Assembly: GCF_019396355.1 (NCBI RefSeq)
Contig: NZ_JAHKRK010000009.1
Coordinates: 18,101 to 82,100 of the forward strand
Length of the DNA stretch: 64,000 bases
Direction of reading: 5' to 3'
DNA from: Pseudonocardia nigra
GTDB lineage: Bacteria; Actinomycetota; Actinomycetes; Mycobacteriales; Pseudonocardiaceae
The notes beneath the pieces were generated by a model, which saw only the letters and a program-made list of their open reading frames with translations, had not been told where the DNA came from and ran no database searches. How positions within the stretch are numbered: position 1 is the first letter of the stretch; every line of letters starts with the position of its first letter. Shown here one piece after another: positions 27,272 through 35,350 of the stretch. The translations under genes and the position numbers were made by a program.

Positions 27272-28048
27272 ATGGACCCCTCGACCACCCTCGCGGTCTC
27301 CGGCCCGCTGCTGGTCGCGGCCGTGGTGGCCGTGCTGGCGGGCGCGGTGAGCTTCGCGTCCCCGTGCGTGGTCCCGCTCGTCCCCGGCTACCTCGCGTAC
27401 CTCGCCGGCCTGGTCGGCGCGGACGCACCGCCGGCCACGGAGTCGGAGGCCGAGCGGAAGCGGTCGGGGAAGTGGCGCGTCGCGGGCGCCGCCGGGCTGT
27501 TCGTCGCCGGGTTCACGGTCGTGTTCGGCGCGATCCTGGTCGGCGTCGTCTGGCTGGCGGACGCGCTGGTGGCCAACGAGGCCGTGCTGCAGCGCGTCGG
27601 CGGTGTCGTCATGATCGCGATGGGGCTGGCGTTCGTCGGCCTGATCCCGCTGCTGCAGAACGAGCGTCGCGTGCACTGGGTGCCGCGCGCCGGCCTCTGG
27701 GGTGCCCCGCTGCTCGGCGCGGTGTTCGGGCTCGGCTGGGTGCCGTGCATCGGCCCGACGCTCGCGGGCGTCGTCGCGGTGGCGGCGGGTACCGGTGGCG
27801 GGTCGATGCGCGGCGTGGTGCTCACGCTGGCCTACTGCGCGGGGCTCGGGCTGCCGTTCGTGCTGATCGCGCTCGGGGCCTCCCGGGCGGTGCGCGCACT
27901 CGGCTGGCTGCGCCGCCACACCCGCGGCATCCAGATCGGCGGCGGCGTGCTCATGGTCGCCGTCGGGCTGCTGCTGGTCAGCGGCCTGTGGGGCGGGCTA
28001 CTCGCGCAGCTGCAGACGTCCGTCGCCGGCTTCACCCCGGTGCTGTAG
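27272..28048 (+). CDS. ccdA: cytochrome c biogenesis protein CcdA
   Basis: A 258-residue membrane protein of the DsbD/CcdA family with six hydrophobic segments. It moves electrons from cytoplasmic thioredoxin to the external TlpA-like protein. The two conserved cysteines lie in AVSFASPCVVPLVPGYLAYLAGL near residue 32 and LGWVPCIGPTLAGVVAVA near residue 160. The start at ATG 27272 gives MDPSTTLAVSGPLL, similar in length to Rv0527; ATG 27266 is possible. It is bracketed by GAGTCGGG repeats in opposite orientations. Confidence 0.94.
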   Translation: MDPSTTLAVSGPLLVAAVVAVLAGAVSFASPCVVPLVPGYLAYLAGLVGADAPPATESEAERKRSGKWRVAGAAGLFVAGFTVVFGAILVGVVWLADALVANEAVLQRVGGVVMIAMGLAFVGLIPLLQNERRVHWVPRAGLWGAPLLGAVFGLGWVPCIGPTLAGVVAVAAGTGGGSMRGVVLTLAYCAGLGLPFVLIALGASRAVRALGWLRRHTRGIQIGGGVLMVAVGLLLVSGLWGGLLAQLQTSVAGFTPVL

Positions 28049-28050
28049 CG

Positions 28051-29688
28051 ATGGCCACCGACACCGAGACCCCGACTCGCGCGCACGGACACCCCGACTC
28101 GCGCGCACCCAGGGCCCGACTCGCGGTGCTGCGGAACGCCTGGCGCGCGCTCACGTCGATGCGCACCGCGCTCATCCTGCTGTTCCTGCTGGCGCTGGCC
28201 GCGCTGCCGGGGGCCCTGCTGCCGCAGCGTTCGCTCAACCAGGCGCTGGTCGACCAGTACTTCGCCGACTACCCCTGGCTCGCCCCCACGCTCGACCGCC
28301 TGGGCTTCTTCGACGTCTTCGCCGCACCGTGGTTCGCCGCGATCTACCTGCTGCTGATGGTGTCGCTGATCGGGTGCGTGCTGCCCAGGACGGTCGAGCA
28401 CGCCAAGGGGCTGCGCGCGGTGCCGGTCACGACGCCGCGCAACCTCGGGCGGCTGCCGCACCACGCCACCGGCACCCTGGACGGCGGGCCCGACGAGGCC
28501 ACCGCCCGGGTGCGCGGGATGCTGCGCGGCTGGCGCGTCGTGCAGCGCCCGGACGGTGCCGGGCGCACGCTCTCGGCCGAGAAGGGCTACCTGCGCGAGG
28601 CGGGCAACCTGCTGTTCCACCTGAGCCTGATCGGGCTGCTCCTCGGCTTCGCCGCCGGCAAGCTGTTCGGCTACGAGGGCCAGGTCATCGTGCTGTCGAA
28701 CGGCGGCCAGTTCTGCAACACCAGCATCCTCGGCTACGACAGCTTCCGCGCCGGGCTGCGGGTGGACGGCACGAACCTCGACCCGTTCTGCCTCCGCGTG
28801 GAGGACGTCGAGGCCGAGTTCCTGCCGAGCGGGCAGGCCGACAGCTACCGCACGACCGTGGGCTACCAGACCGCCGCCGACCTCGAGGCGGGCCGGGTGG
28901 ACCAGTGGCGCCCCGCCGAGATCGCCGTCAACCACCCGCTGCGGCTCGACGGCACCCGCGTCTACATGCTCGGCCAGGGGTACGCGCCGATCTTCACCGT
29001 CACCTTCCCGGGCGGGGAGCAGCGCACCGGCGTGGTCCAGTGGCGCCCGGTCGACCAGGCGACCCTGCTGTCGGAGGGTGCCACGAAGTTCGAGCCGCCC
29101 GGCATCACCGACGAGGAGGAACGGCGCACGAGCCAGCTCGCGATCACCGGGCTGCTCGCGCCCACGAGCTCCGGTGGCGCCGTCGTGACTTCGGTGTTCC
29201 CCGACCTGCTCGCGCCCGAGGTGGCGGTGGACGTCCTCCGCGGCGACCTCGGCCTCGACGACGGCCGTGGGCAGTCGATCTTCCAGGTGGACCAGGGCAA
29301 CATCGAGTCCGGTGAGCTCGTCCGGGTGGCGCGCGAGAACCTGGTGCCGGGCGAGTCGGTCACGCTCGACGACGGCACGGTCGTGACGTTCGACGGCGTC
29401 CGGGACTGGGTGAACCTGCAGGTCAGCCACGACCCCGGGCAGGTCTGGGTCCTCGTGTTCGCCGTGCTCGTGCTCGTGGGCCTGGGGCTGTCGCTGAGCA
29501 TCCGCAGGCGGCGCTTCTGGGCCCGGATCACGCCAACCGACGCCGGCGCCCGTACGGTCGTCGAGATCGGCGGCCTGGCCCGCACCGACCGGGCGGGCTA
29601 CGGCGAGGAGTTCGACCGTATGCGGGCAGCGCTGCTGGGAAGTCCGACCACCGCCTCCGAGAACACGGCACCCGAGAAGGACGACTGA
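28051..29688 (+). CDS. resB: cytochrome c biogenesis protein ResB
   Basis: A 545-residue membrane protein that, with CcsB/CcsA, forms the system II heme-ligation complex. Hydrophobic segments are ALILLFLLALAALPGALLP, WFAAIYLLLMVSLIGCVLP and LLFHLSLIGLLLGFAAG. A large extracytoplasmic domain (residues about 215-460, including YKTAADLEAGRVDQWRPAEIAVNHPL-type text) precedes the final VWVLVFAVLVLVGLGLSLSI helix. ATG 28051 lies two bases after the ccdA stop. Residues 8-24 are encoded by three GAGTCGGG-family repeat units (28072-28125), so repeat DNA has been taken into the frame. Confidence 0.92.
   Translation: MATDTETPTRAHGHPDSRAPRARLAVLRNAWRALTSMRTALILLFLLALAALPGALLPQRSLNQALVDQYFADYPWLAPTLDRLGFFDVFAAPWFAAIYLLLMVSLIGCVLPRTVEHAKGLRAVPVTTPRNLGRLPHHATGTLDGGPDEATARVRGMLRGWRVVQRPDGAGRTLSAEKGYLREAGNLLFHLSLIGLLLGFAAGKLFGYEGQVIVLSNGGQFCNTSILGYDSFRAGLRVDGTNLDPFCLRVEDVEAEFLPSGQADSYRTTVGYQTAADLEAGRVDQWRPAEIAVNHPLRLDGTRVYMLGQGYAPIFTVTFPGGEQRTGVVQWRPVDQATLLSEGATKFEPPGITDEEERRTSQLAITGLLAPTSSGGAVVTSVFPDLLAPEVAVDVLRGDLGLDDGRGQSIFQVDQGNIESGELVRVARENLVPGESVTLDDGTVVTFDGVRDWVNLQVSHDPGQVWVLVFAVLVLVGLGLSLSIRRRRFWARITPTDAGARTVVEIGGLARTDRAGYGEEFDRMRAALLGSPTTASENTAPEKDD
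28072..28125. repeat. GAGTCGGG repeats inside the resB frame
   Basis: Three units of CCCGACTCGCGCGCAC-type sequence occur on the plus strand, which is GTGCGCGAGTCGGG on the minus strand. They translate as TPTRAHGH / PDSRAPR / ARLAV at the ResB N-terminus, ahead of the first membrane helix. Confidence 0.8.
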
Positions 29689-30623
29689 TGCTCCTCGAAC
29701 TCGCCACGTACAGCGACTGGCTGTACATGGCCGCCGCCGGGATCTACGTCTTCGCCATGGTCCTGCACGGGGCCGAACACGCCTCCGAGCGCTCGGCGAA
29801 GCCCGTACTCGTCGGGGCGGGCGGCCCGGAGAGCACGGTCGGCGGGGAGCCGGCCGTCGAGGACGAGCCCGGGGGTCGCAGCAGGTCGGAACGCTTCGGC
29901 CGGATGGCCGTGGCGCTGGTCGTGCTCGGGGCGGCGCTGCACCTCGGCTCGATCGTCCTGCGGGGGTTCGCCGCCGGCCGCTGGCCGATGGGCAACATGT
30001 ACGAGTTCATCTCGGCGATCTGCCTGGCCGCCGTGGTGACGTGGCTGGTGGTGCTGCGACGGGCGTTCGCGGCCCGACCGGCGGGGATCTTCGTGCTGCT
30101 CCCCGTCGTCATCCTCATGTTCCTCGGGGGCACGTCGCTGTACACGGCCGCGGCGCCGGTGATGCCGGCCCTGCAGTCGTACTGGCTCGTCATCCACGTC
30201 ACGACCGTCAGCATCTCGTCGGGGCTGCTGCTGGTGCCCGGCGTCGCGAGCCTGCTGTACCTCCTGCGCCGGTCGGCCCGGACGGGTGGGCTGATCGCGA
30301 AGCTGCCCGAGGCGGACGTGCTCGACCGGCTCGCCTACCGCACCACGATCATCGCGTTCCCGCTCTACACGTTCGCGATCATCACGGGCGCGATCTGGGC
30401 AGAGGCGGCGTGGGGCCGGTTCTGGGGCTGGGATCCCAAGGAGACCGTCGCGTTCGTCGCGTGGGTCATCTACGCCGGCTACCTGCACGCCCGGGCCACC
30501 GCGGGGTGGCGCACCGCGCGGGCCGCGTGGATCAACGTGGTCGCCTTCGCTACGATGATCTTCAACCTGTTCTTCATCAACCTGGTCGTCGCCGGCCTGC
30601 ACAGCTACGCCGGGGTCGGTTAG
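29688..30623 (+). CDS. ccsB: cytochrome c heme-ligation protein CcsB/CcsA
   Basis: A 311-residue polytopic membrane protein of system II cytochrome c maturation. It carries the tryptophan-rich heme-handling WWD-type signature as EAAWGRFWGWDPKETVAFVAWVIYAGYLHAR near residues 240-270, with flanking conserved histidines (LVIHVTTVSISSG, LHLGSIVLRGF, VVAGLHSYAGVG). Residues 30-70 form an acidic loop specific to actinobacteria. ATG 29688 overlaps the resB stop (TGATG). Confidence 0.94.
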   Translation: MLLELATYSDWLYMAAAGIYVFAMVLHGAEHASERSAKPVLVGAGGPESTVGGEPAVEDEPGGRSRSERFGRMAVALVVLGAALHLGSIVLRGFAAGRWPMGNMYEFISAICLAAVVTWLVVLRRAFAARPAGIFVLLPVVILMFLGGTSLYTAAAPVMPALQSYWLVIHVTTVSISSGLLLVPGVASLLYLLRRSARTGGLIAKLPEADVLDRLAYRTTIIAFPLYTFAIITGAIWAEAAWGRFWGWDPKETVAFVAWVIYAGYLHARATAGWRTARAAWINVVAFATMIFNLFFINLVVAGLHSYAGVG

Positions 30624-30690
30624 GAACGAGACGCGCCGACACCCGTCCGCGCCTCGACCCCGAGCAGTCACGCGACTACCGTCGGCTTCC

Positions 30691-30741
30691 ATGCACGGGT
30701 TCAACGGTCGACGCAACGGGTTCGGCGGGATGTACCGATGA
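30691..30741 (+). CDS. 16-codon leader-type ORF coupled to the MinD-like gene
   Basis: ATG 30691 opens a 16-codon frame (MHGFNGRRNGFGGMYR) whose TGA overlaps the ATG of the next gene (ATGA at 30738-30741). A -10-like TACCGT (30677-30682) ends eight bases before it, the leaderless layout used by several genes here. It is likely translated, with the next gene coupled to it. Whether the Arg/Gly/Asn-rich peptide has a function is unknown. Confidence 0.45.
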   Translation: MHGFNGRRNGFGGMYR

Positions 30742-32015
30742 CGGAGCGTGAGTCCGGGAACGAGCGCGACTACCCGGACGGGTCAGTGGGCCGCTACGTG
30801 CGGGAACGTTGGGGGGCCGCGCCGGCCAGCGCGACGCGCCCCTATGTGCCGCCGCCGGAGCCGCCCGCCCCGCGGGCATCCGAGCCGGAGGCGCGTGACG
30901 TCGACACGGCCACCCCGCCGTCCGGGGCGCCGCCGCTGCAGGCCGACGAGGAGCCCACGACGGGCCTGCCGGCCGCGCGCTCGGAGGAGGCTGCCGACCC
31001 CGCCAGGCGCACCCCGCCGCGGGGTACCCCGCGGTGGACCGACCCCGGCGCGGTGGCCGCGCAGGAGGCGCAGCGCGCCCGCAGCGACTCCGAACGGCCG
31101 GACCTGTCCTCGGCCCGCCTCCTGCGCCCGACCAAGCGACCGCCGCAGTCGGGCTGGCGCCGGATGGTCTACGTCCTGTCCGGGCGGCTGATCAACCCGG
31201 GGGAGAGCCCTGCCGACATCCGGCGTCGCGAGCTGACCGCGCGCGTCAACCAGCCGCTGCTGGGCTGCTACAAGATCGCGATGCTGAGCCTGAAGGGCGG
31301 GGTGGGCAAGACCACGGTGACGGCTACCCTCGGGGCGACGTTCGCGTCACTGCGTGGTGACCGGGTGGTGGCCGTGGACGCGAACCCCGACCGCGGGACG
31401 CTCAGCCAGAAGATCCCGCTGGAGACGAGCGCCACGGTGCGTCACCTGCTGCGCGACGCGCAGCGGGTGCGCCGCTACACCGACGTGCGGGCCTACACCT
31501 CGCAGGGCCCGTCGCGGCTGGAGGTGCTGGCGAGCGAGCAGGACCCCGCGGTGTCGGAGGCGTTCAGCGAAGGCGACTACCGGCGCACGGTCACGCTGCT
31601 CGAGCACTTCTACAACATCGTGCTCACCGACTGCGGCACCGGACTCATGCACTCGGCCATGTACGGCGTGCTCGGCCTGGCCGATCAGCTGATCATCGTG
31701 TCGTCCGGCTCGATCGACGGCGCACGGAGCGCCTCGGCGACGATGGACTGGCTGGACGCGCACGGGCACGGGGACCTGGTGCGGAACTCGGTCGCAGTGA
31801 TCAACAGCGTGCACCGGTGGTCCGGCGGGGTGGACCTGGACCGCGTGGCGGAGCACTTCGCCGCCCGTTGCCGGGCCGTGGTGCGGATCCCGTTCGACGC
31901 GCACCTCGAGGAAGGTGCCGAGGTGGACCTGGATCGGCTGGAGCCAGCGACGCGCCTGGCGCTGCTCGAACTGGCCGCGGCCGTGGCGGACGCCTTCGAG
32001 GGCCCGCCCGTCTGA
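30738..32015 (+). CDS. MinD/ParA-like ATPase with long N-terminal tail (Rv0530-like)
   Basis: This 425-residue protein has about 165 disordered Pro/Glu/Ala/Arg-rich residues, then a P-loop ATPase domain. The deviant Walker A motif LSLKGGVGKTTVTATLGATFA is near residue 185, followed by VVAVDANPDRGTLSQKI, LTDCGTGLMHSAMYGVLGLADQLIIVSSGSIDGA and VINSVHR. It resembles the actinobacterial MinD-like group that includes Rv0530 and the ATPase of EspI. Such ATPases position or regulate membrane machines. Its place after ccsB is conserved, but no direct link to cytochrome c is known. Confidence 0.85.
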   Translation: MTERESGNERDYPDGSVGRYVRERWGAAPASATRPYVPPPEPPAPRASEPEARDVDTATPPSGAPPLQADEEPTTGLPAARSEEAADPARRTPPRGTPRWTDPGAVAAQEAQRARSDSERPDLSSARLLRPTKRPPQSGWRRMVYVLSGRLINPGESPADIRRRELTARVNQPLLGCYKIAMLSLKGGVGKTTVTATLGATFASLRGDRVVAVDANPDRGTLSQKIPLETSATVRHLLRDAQRVRRYTDVRAYTSQGPSRLEVLASEQDPAVSEAFSEGDYRRTVTLLEHFYNIVLTDCGTGLMHSAMYGVLGLADQLIIVSSGSIDGARSASATMDWLDAHGHGDLVRNSVAVINSVHRWSGGVDLDRVAEHFAARCRAVVRIPFDAHLEEGAEVDLDRLEPATRLALLELAAAVADAFEGPPV

Positions 32016-32028
32016 TCCGCCTGCCTGA

Positions 32029-32062
32029 CCCGTCCGCCCGACCGTGTGGTCAGGCGGACGGG
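32029..32062. terminator. bidirectional terminator hairpin
   Basis: CCCGTCCGCC (32029-32038) is the perfect complement of GGCGGACGGG (32053-32062). It sits at the junction of the convergent MinD-like gene and the small membrane protein gene, overlapping the last codons of the latter. Confidence 0.65.
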
Positions 32063-32262
32063 GGCTCGTCGCGCCTGCGGACCTTCTCGTCGAGCTGACG
32101 CAGGAAGTCGGGATCGTCGTCCGGACCGCTCACCCGGGGCCGGGCGGGTCGCACGACGGGCCGCCGGGCCACCCGCGCCACCTCGATGCCGCCGGGGTTC
32201 ATCGCCTTCCACAGCACCAGCGCTACGAGGGCGGCGCCGACGAATGCGATGAGGAACAACAT
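32050..32262 (-). CDS. small single-pass membrane protein
   Basis: A 70-residue protein with one N-terminal hydrophobic helix (MLFLIAFVGAALVALVLWKAM), followed by a basic/Pro-rich segment (VARVARRPVVRPARPRV) and an acidic end (GPDDDPDFLRQLDEKVRRRDEPPSA). ATG 32262 has GGAGGTGG seven bases upstream. It is not recognised as a named family. The conserved-looking DPDFLRQLDEKVRR tail is reminiscent of small actinobacterial membrane proteins near the ccs genes. Confidence 0.75.
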   Translation of the reverse strand: MLFLIAFVGAALVALVLWKAMNPGGIEVARVARRPVVRPARPRVSGPDDDPDFLRQLDEKVRRRDEPPSA

Positions 32263-32332
32263 GGAACCACCTCCGCAACCGAGATTAGCGGAGGGTGAAC
32301 TATGAGGGACGTGAAGTGTGCTACCAGATCCA

Positions 32333-32569
32333 CTAGGGCCGGGTGGGCGCGACGGTGGCCTCGCTCGTGAGCTCGGCCAGCATGGTGCGCACCTCGGACT
32401 CGCGGAAGCGCCGGTGCCCGCCAGGGGTGCGGATGGAGCCGATGCGCCCTGCCGACGCCCACCGGGTGACGGTCTTGGGGTCGACGCGGAACAGCGATGC
32501 CACCTCGCCCGGGGTGAGCAGGCGCTCGTTGTTGCCGGACTGGACCATCGCTGACGTTGGCACTGCCAT
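32333..32569 (-). CDS. BldC-family MerR-type transcriptional regulator
   Basis: A 78-residue DNA-binding protein with LLTPGEVASLFRVDPKTVTRWASAGRIGSIRTPGGHRRFRESEVRTML, almost identical in pattern to Streptomyces BldC (a single MerR-type winged helix without an effector domain, which binds repeats cooperatively). ATG 32569 gives MAVPTSAMVQSGNNE before the domain. Together with the BldN-like sigma this adds a second developmental-type regulator to the window. Such homologues occur widely in non-sporulating actinobacteria too. Confidence 0.92.
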   Translation of the reverse strand: MAVPTSAMVQSGNNERLLTPGEVASLFRVDPKTVTRWASAGRIGSIRTPGGHRRFRESEVRTMLAELTSEATVAPTRP

Positions 32570-32733
32570 GTGGGGACCTCCACCGCGAACTGTTTCCCGG
32601 CCATCGTGACACCTCGGACCCCGGGTACTCGAACGGTTGTCCGGAGGTAAAGGCCTCTTCAAGGACGAAGCGGACAAGGCGGGCGGCCGCGTGCGTCGCC
32701 GGTTCCGGACGCCGGGTTCGCGGCGAGGGGTCG

Positions 32734-32739
32734 TACCCT
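32734..32739 (+). promoter_or_regulatory. -10 element of the DUF4229 gene, leaderless
   Basis: TACCCT lies six bases before ATG 32746. Confidence 0.45.
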
Positions 32740-32745
32740 CGGGGT

Positions 32746-33078
32746 ATGGCTTCTCCGTCCGCCGGGCAGGACCCGGGCCTGGGCGTCACGGTCGCGCTCT
32801 ACACGCTGGCACGGCTCGGGCTCGTCGCCGTCGTCACGGCGCTCCTGCTGGTGGCCGGGGCGCCGCTGGTCATCAGCGTGCTCGTGGGTCTGATCGTCGC
32901 GCTGCCGCTGTCGATGGTGCTGTTCCGCGGGTTGCGCGGACGGCTGGACACCGCGCTGGCCGCGGCGCAGCACCGGCGGGCCACGGAGCGGGACGCGCTC
33001 CGGGCGCGGCTGCGCGGTGAGGGGCCGTCCGCCTCAGACGAACCGCCCCAGCAGGAGCCCGACGGCCGTCAGGGCTGA
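32746..33078 (+). CDS. DUF4229 small membrane protein
   Basis: A 110-residue protein with two hydrophobic helices (VALYTLARLGLVAVVTALLLVAGAPLVISVLVGLIVALPLSMVLF), then a charged coiled-coil-like helix (RLDTALAAAQHRRATERDALRARLRGEG), the DUF4229 pattern. It is adjacent to menA in many actinobacteria. Its 3' end overlaps the 3' end of menA on the other strand by 45 bases. Confidence 0.82.
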   Translation: MASPSAGQDPGLGVTVALYTLARLGLVAVVTALLLVAGAPLVISVLVGLIVALPLSMVLFRGLRGRLDTALAAAQHRRATERDALRARLRGEGPSASDEPPQQEPDGRQG

Positions 33079-33915
33079 CCAGGCCAGCAGCAGCAGGCTC
33101 GTCTGGGCGAGCACGCGGATGAGCTTCCGGCCCGTGGCGCCGCCCAGCACGTCACGGATCGGCAGCACGGCGAGCGGCACTGCGAGCAGCGCGAGCAGCA
33201 TCGGCCAGCTGCGCAGGCCCGCGGCCACCGACAGCAGGAACGGCCCGGCGGCGAGCGCTGCGTACAACCTGCGCGTGTCGGTGTCGCCGAGCAGGACCGC
33301 GAGAGTGCGCTTGCCCACCACCTCGTCGGTGGGGATGTCGCGCAGGTTGTTGGCCACCAGCACCGCGCACGCCAGCAGCCCGACGCCCACCGCACCGACG
33401 ATCGCGAGCGCCCCCGGCGGCCCGCTCTGGGTGAGCACCGTGCCGAGCACGCCGACCGGGCCGAAGAAGAGGAAGACCGCGACCTCACCCAGCCCCGCGT
33501 ACCCGTAGGGTCGCTTGCCACCGGTGTAGTACCAGGCGCCGAGGATGCACAGCGCGCCGACGGTGATGAGCCACCACTGCCTGCTCAACGACACGAGGGT
33601 GAGCCCGGCGAGGCCGGCGACCGACAGCGCGACGATCGCCGCGGCGCGCACCGCCGACGGCGCCGCGGCCCGCGACCCGACGAGCCGCAGCGGACCCACC
33701 CGCTCGTCGTCGGTGCCCCGGATCCCGTCGGAGTAGTCGTTGGCGTAGTTGACGCCGACGATCAGGGCCAGCGCGACGACGAGCGCCAGCAGCGCGCGGC
33801 CCGGTGCGACGACGCCGGAGCCGATCGCCGCACCGGTGCCGACCAGTACCGGGGAGACGGCGATCGGGAGGGTGCGCGGGCGCGCCCCCTCGATCCACTG
33901 CACCATGGTCGCCAC
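33034..33915 (-). CDS. menA: 1,4-dihydroxy-2-naphthoate polyprenyltransferase
   Basis: A 293-residue UbiA-family membrane prenyltransferase that joins the polyprenyl tail to dihydroxynaphthoate to form demethylmenaquinone. The first aspartate-rich motif is VGVNYANDYSDGIRGTDDERVGP near residues 62-84, and the second region is VANNLRDIPTDEVVGKRTLAVLLGDTDTRR. About eight membrane helices are visible. GTG 33915 is chosen because TAACGT (33928-33923) lies seven bases upstream as a leaderless -10, and because VATMVQWIEGARPRTLP aligns with the mycobacterial N-terminus; ATG 33906 is the alternative. Confidence 0.95.
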   Translation of the reverse strand: MATMVQWIEGARPRTLPIAVSPVLVGTGAAIGSGVVAPGRALLALVVALALIVGVNYANDYSDGIRGTDDERVGPLRLVGSRAAAPSAVRAAAIVALSVAGLAGLTLVSLSRQWWLITVGALCILGAWYYTGGKRPYGYAGLGEVAVFLFFGPVGVLGTVLTQSGPPGALAIVGAVGVGLLACAVLVANNLRDIPTDEVVGKRTLAVLLGDTDTRRLYAALAAGPFLLSVAAGLRSWPMLLALLAVPLAVLPIRDVLGGATGRKLIRVLAQTSLLLLAWSALTAVGLLLGRFV

Positions 33916-33925
33916 GGCAGGAACG

Positions 33926-35233
33926 TTATCCGGCGTCCTCCGCGGCGTTCGCGGGTGTGCCCGTGTCCTCGTCCGTGTCCTCGCCGGTGTCCTGGGGCGC
34001 ACCCTCGGGCGCGCAGTCGTCCACCTTCCCGACGTCGCGTACCGCGGTGGCGGGCAGGTACTGGTCGACGCCGACCCGCAGCCAGCGCTCCTCACCCGAG
34101 CCGAGCGCGCACTCGACGGGGACGGCGGCGCCTTCCGCGGCGACGCCCACGACCTCGGCCTCGGCGTCCGGTGCCGCGCGGAGCGGCTGCTCGGCGCCGA
34201 CCTTCGACAGCCGCAGCAGGCCGGTCCACAGGTAGTCGACCTGCACCCAGGAGTTCTTCTGCAGCCCGAGGGCGTCCCAGAACAGCCCGTCGGCCAGGTC
34301 GATGCCCGCCGGGTTGGCCACCTTGCGGCCGTACTGGTCCCTGCCGCGGTTGTAGCCGTTCTCCTTGGCGGCCTGGGCCTGCGGCAGGCCCTGCGGCAGG
34401 TCGCGCCACTCCCGCCGCTGGTGCGGCGGGTTCCAGTAGTCGTCGCGGGTGTTCCACGGGCCGACGTCCCACACCGGTGCGAACGCGCAGCGCCCGTTCG
34501 GCGCGCACACCTTCACCGAGTAGTCGCTGGTGCCGCGTGGCGACAGCGCCCGTCGCGACGGCAGCGCGACGAAGTGGTCGCGCGGGCCGATGACGTGCCC
34601 GTTCGCCGTGGTGCGCCCGACGAGGCCCTCCCGGGTCGCGAACACGCGGTAGCTCAACGGCAGCACCTGCTCGGCCCCGGACTCCGCAAGCGGTGCGGTC
34701 GGGGGAAGGGCGGTGAACGTGACGCCACGCACCGCGGGTGCCGCGGCGTCCGAGCCGGTGAGCACGAGCCTGCCCTGCACGTCCGAGGCAGGTTCGGGAA
34801 GGACGGCGGCGGACCCTTCCGCGCCTCCGATCGCGGGCACCCACTCGGACCAGCCTCCCGTGGCGCGCCTGCCCCGGACGTCCACGGTGGCGGTGGCGCC
34901 CGGCGGGACATCGCCCGTGACCGCGGCGCCGATCCGGTCCGTCGGGGTCGTGAGCTCCCGCACCGGGAGCGTGAGCAGACCCATGGGCTCGGCCTCGGCC
35001 TCGGCCTCGGTGGACCGGCCCTCCCCGGCGGGGGCCGGGAACGCCGCCGCGGGATCGAGGCGTGCAGTGCCGCCGTCCACGGTGACCCCGACGGCGTCGC
35101 CGGCGGCGAGATCCGGTGACCAGGTGGCAGGAGGTTCCTCGCGTGCGGAGGCGGGCGCCGGGACCCCGACCGCGAGCGCGCCGCTGAGCGCGCTCGTGAT
35201 GGCCAGCAGTGCCGTCGCCGTACCCCACCTCAT
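33926..35233 (-). CDS. secreted protein with conserved NTRDDYW domain and SH3-like C-terminus
   Basis: A 435-residue exported protein with signal peptide MRWGTATALLAITSALSGALAVGVPAPASA. Residues 30-200 form a beta-rich region with Asp/Thr repeats. A conserved domain follows: GTSDYSVKVCAPNGRCAFAPVWDVGPWNTRDDYWNPP, REWRDLPQGLPQAQAAKENGYNRGRDQYGRKVANPAGIDLADGLFWDALGL. It is found in many secreted actinobacterial proteins without assigned function. A bacterial SH3-like segment (LRAAPDAEAEVVGVAAEGAAVPVECAL) and an acidic tail complete it. It probably binds or modifies cell wall (inference). It lies upstream of menA with an 10-base gap. Confidence 0.75.
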   Translation of the reverse strand: MRWGTATALLAITSALSGALAVGVPAPASAREEPPATWSPDLAAGDAVGVTVDGGTARLDPAAAFPAPAGEGRSTEAEAEAEPMGLLTLPVRELTTPTDRIGAAVTGDVPPGATATVDVRGRRATGGWSEWVPAIGGAEGSAAVLPEPASDVQGRLVLTGSDAAAPAVRGVTFTALPPTAPLAESGAEQVLPLSYRVFATREGLVGRTTANGHVIGPRDHFVALPSRRALSPRGTSDYSVKVCAPNGRCAFAPVWDVGPWNTRDDYWNPPHQRREWRDLPQGLPQAQAAKENGYNRGRDQYGRKVANPAGIDLADGLFWDALGLQKNSWVQVDYLWTGLLRLSKVGAEQPLRAAPDAEAEVVGVAAEGAAVPVECALGSGEERWLRVGVDQYLPATAVRDVGKVDDCAPEGAPQDTGEDTDEDTGTPANAAEDAG

Positions 35234-35350
35234 GCCGATGCTCCCCGTGTGACTGCTGTGACGAATGTGCCGCTTGGGGCGCAGCAGATCGCATGGACGG
35301 GTAGTGGTCAATCAACGCAGAGTGAGCGCCACCATGGGGTGGAGTGGCGT

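Noticed and set aside
27119..28125. Composite transposon around ccdA
   Set aside because: The flanking GAGTCGGG units are in inverted orientation but no transposase or target duplication is seen, and ccdA is in its conserved position.
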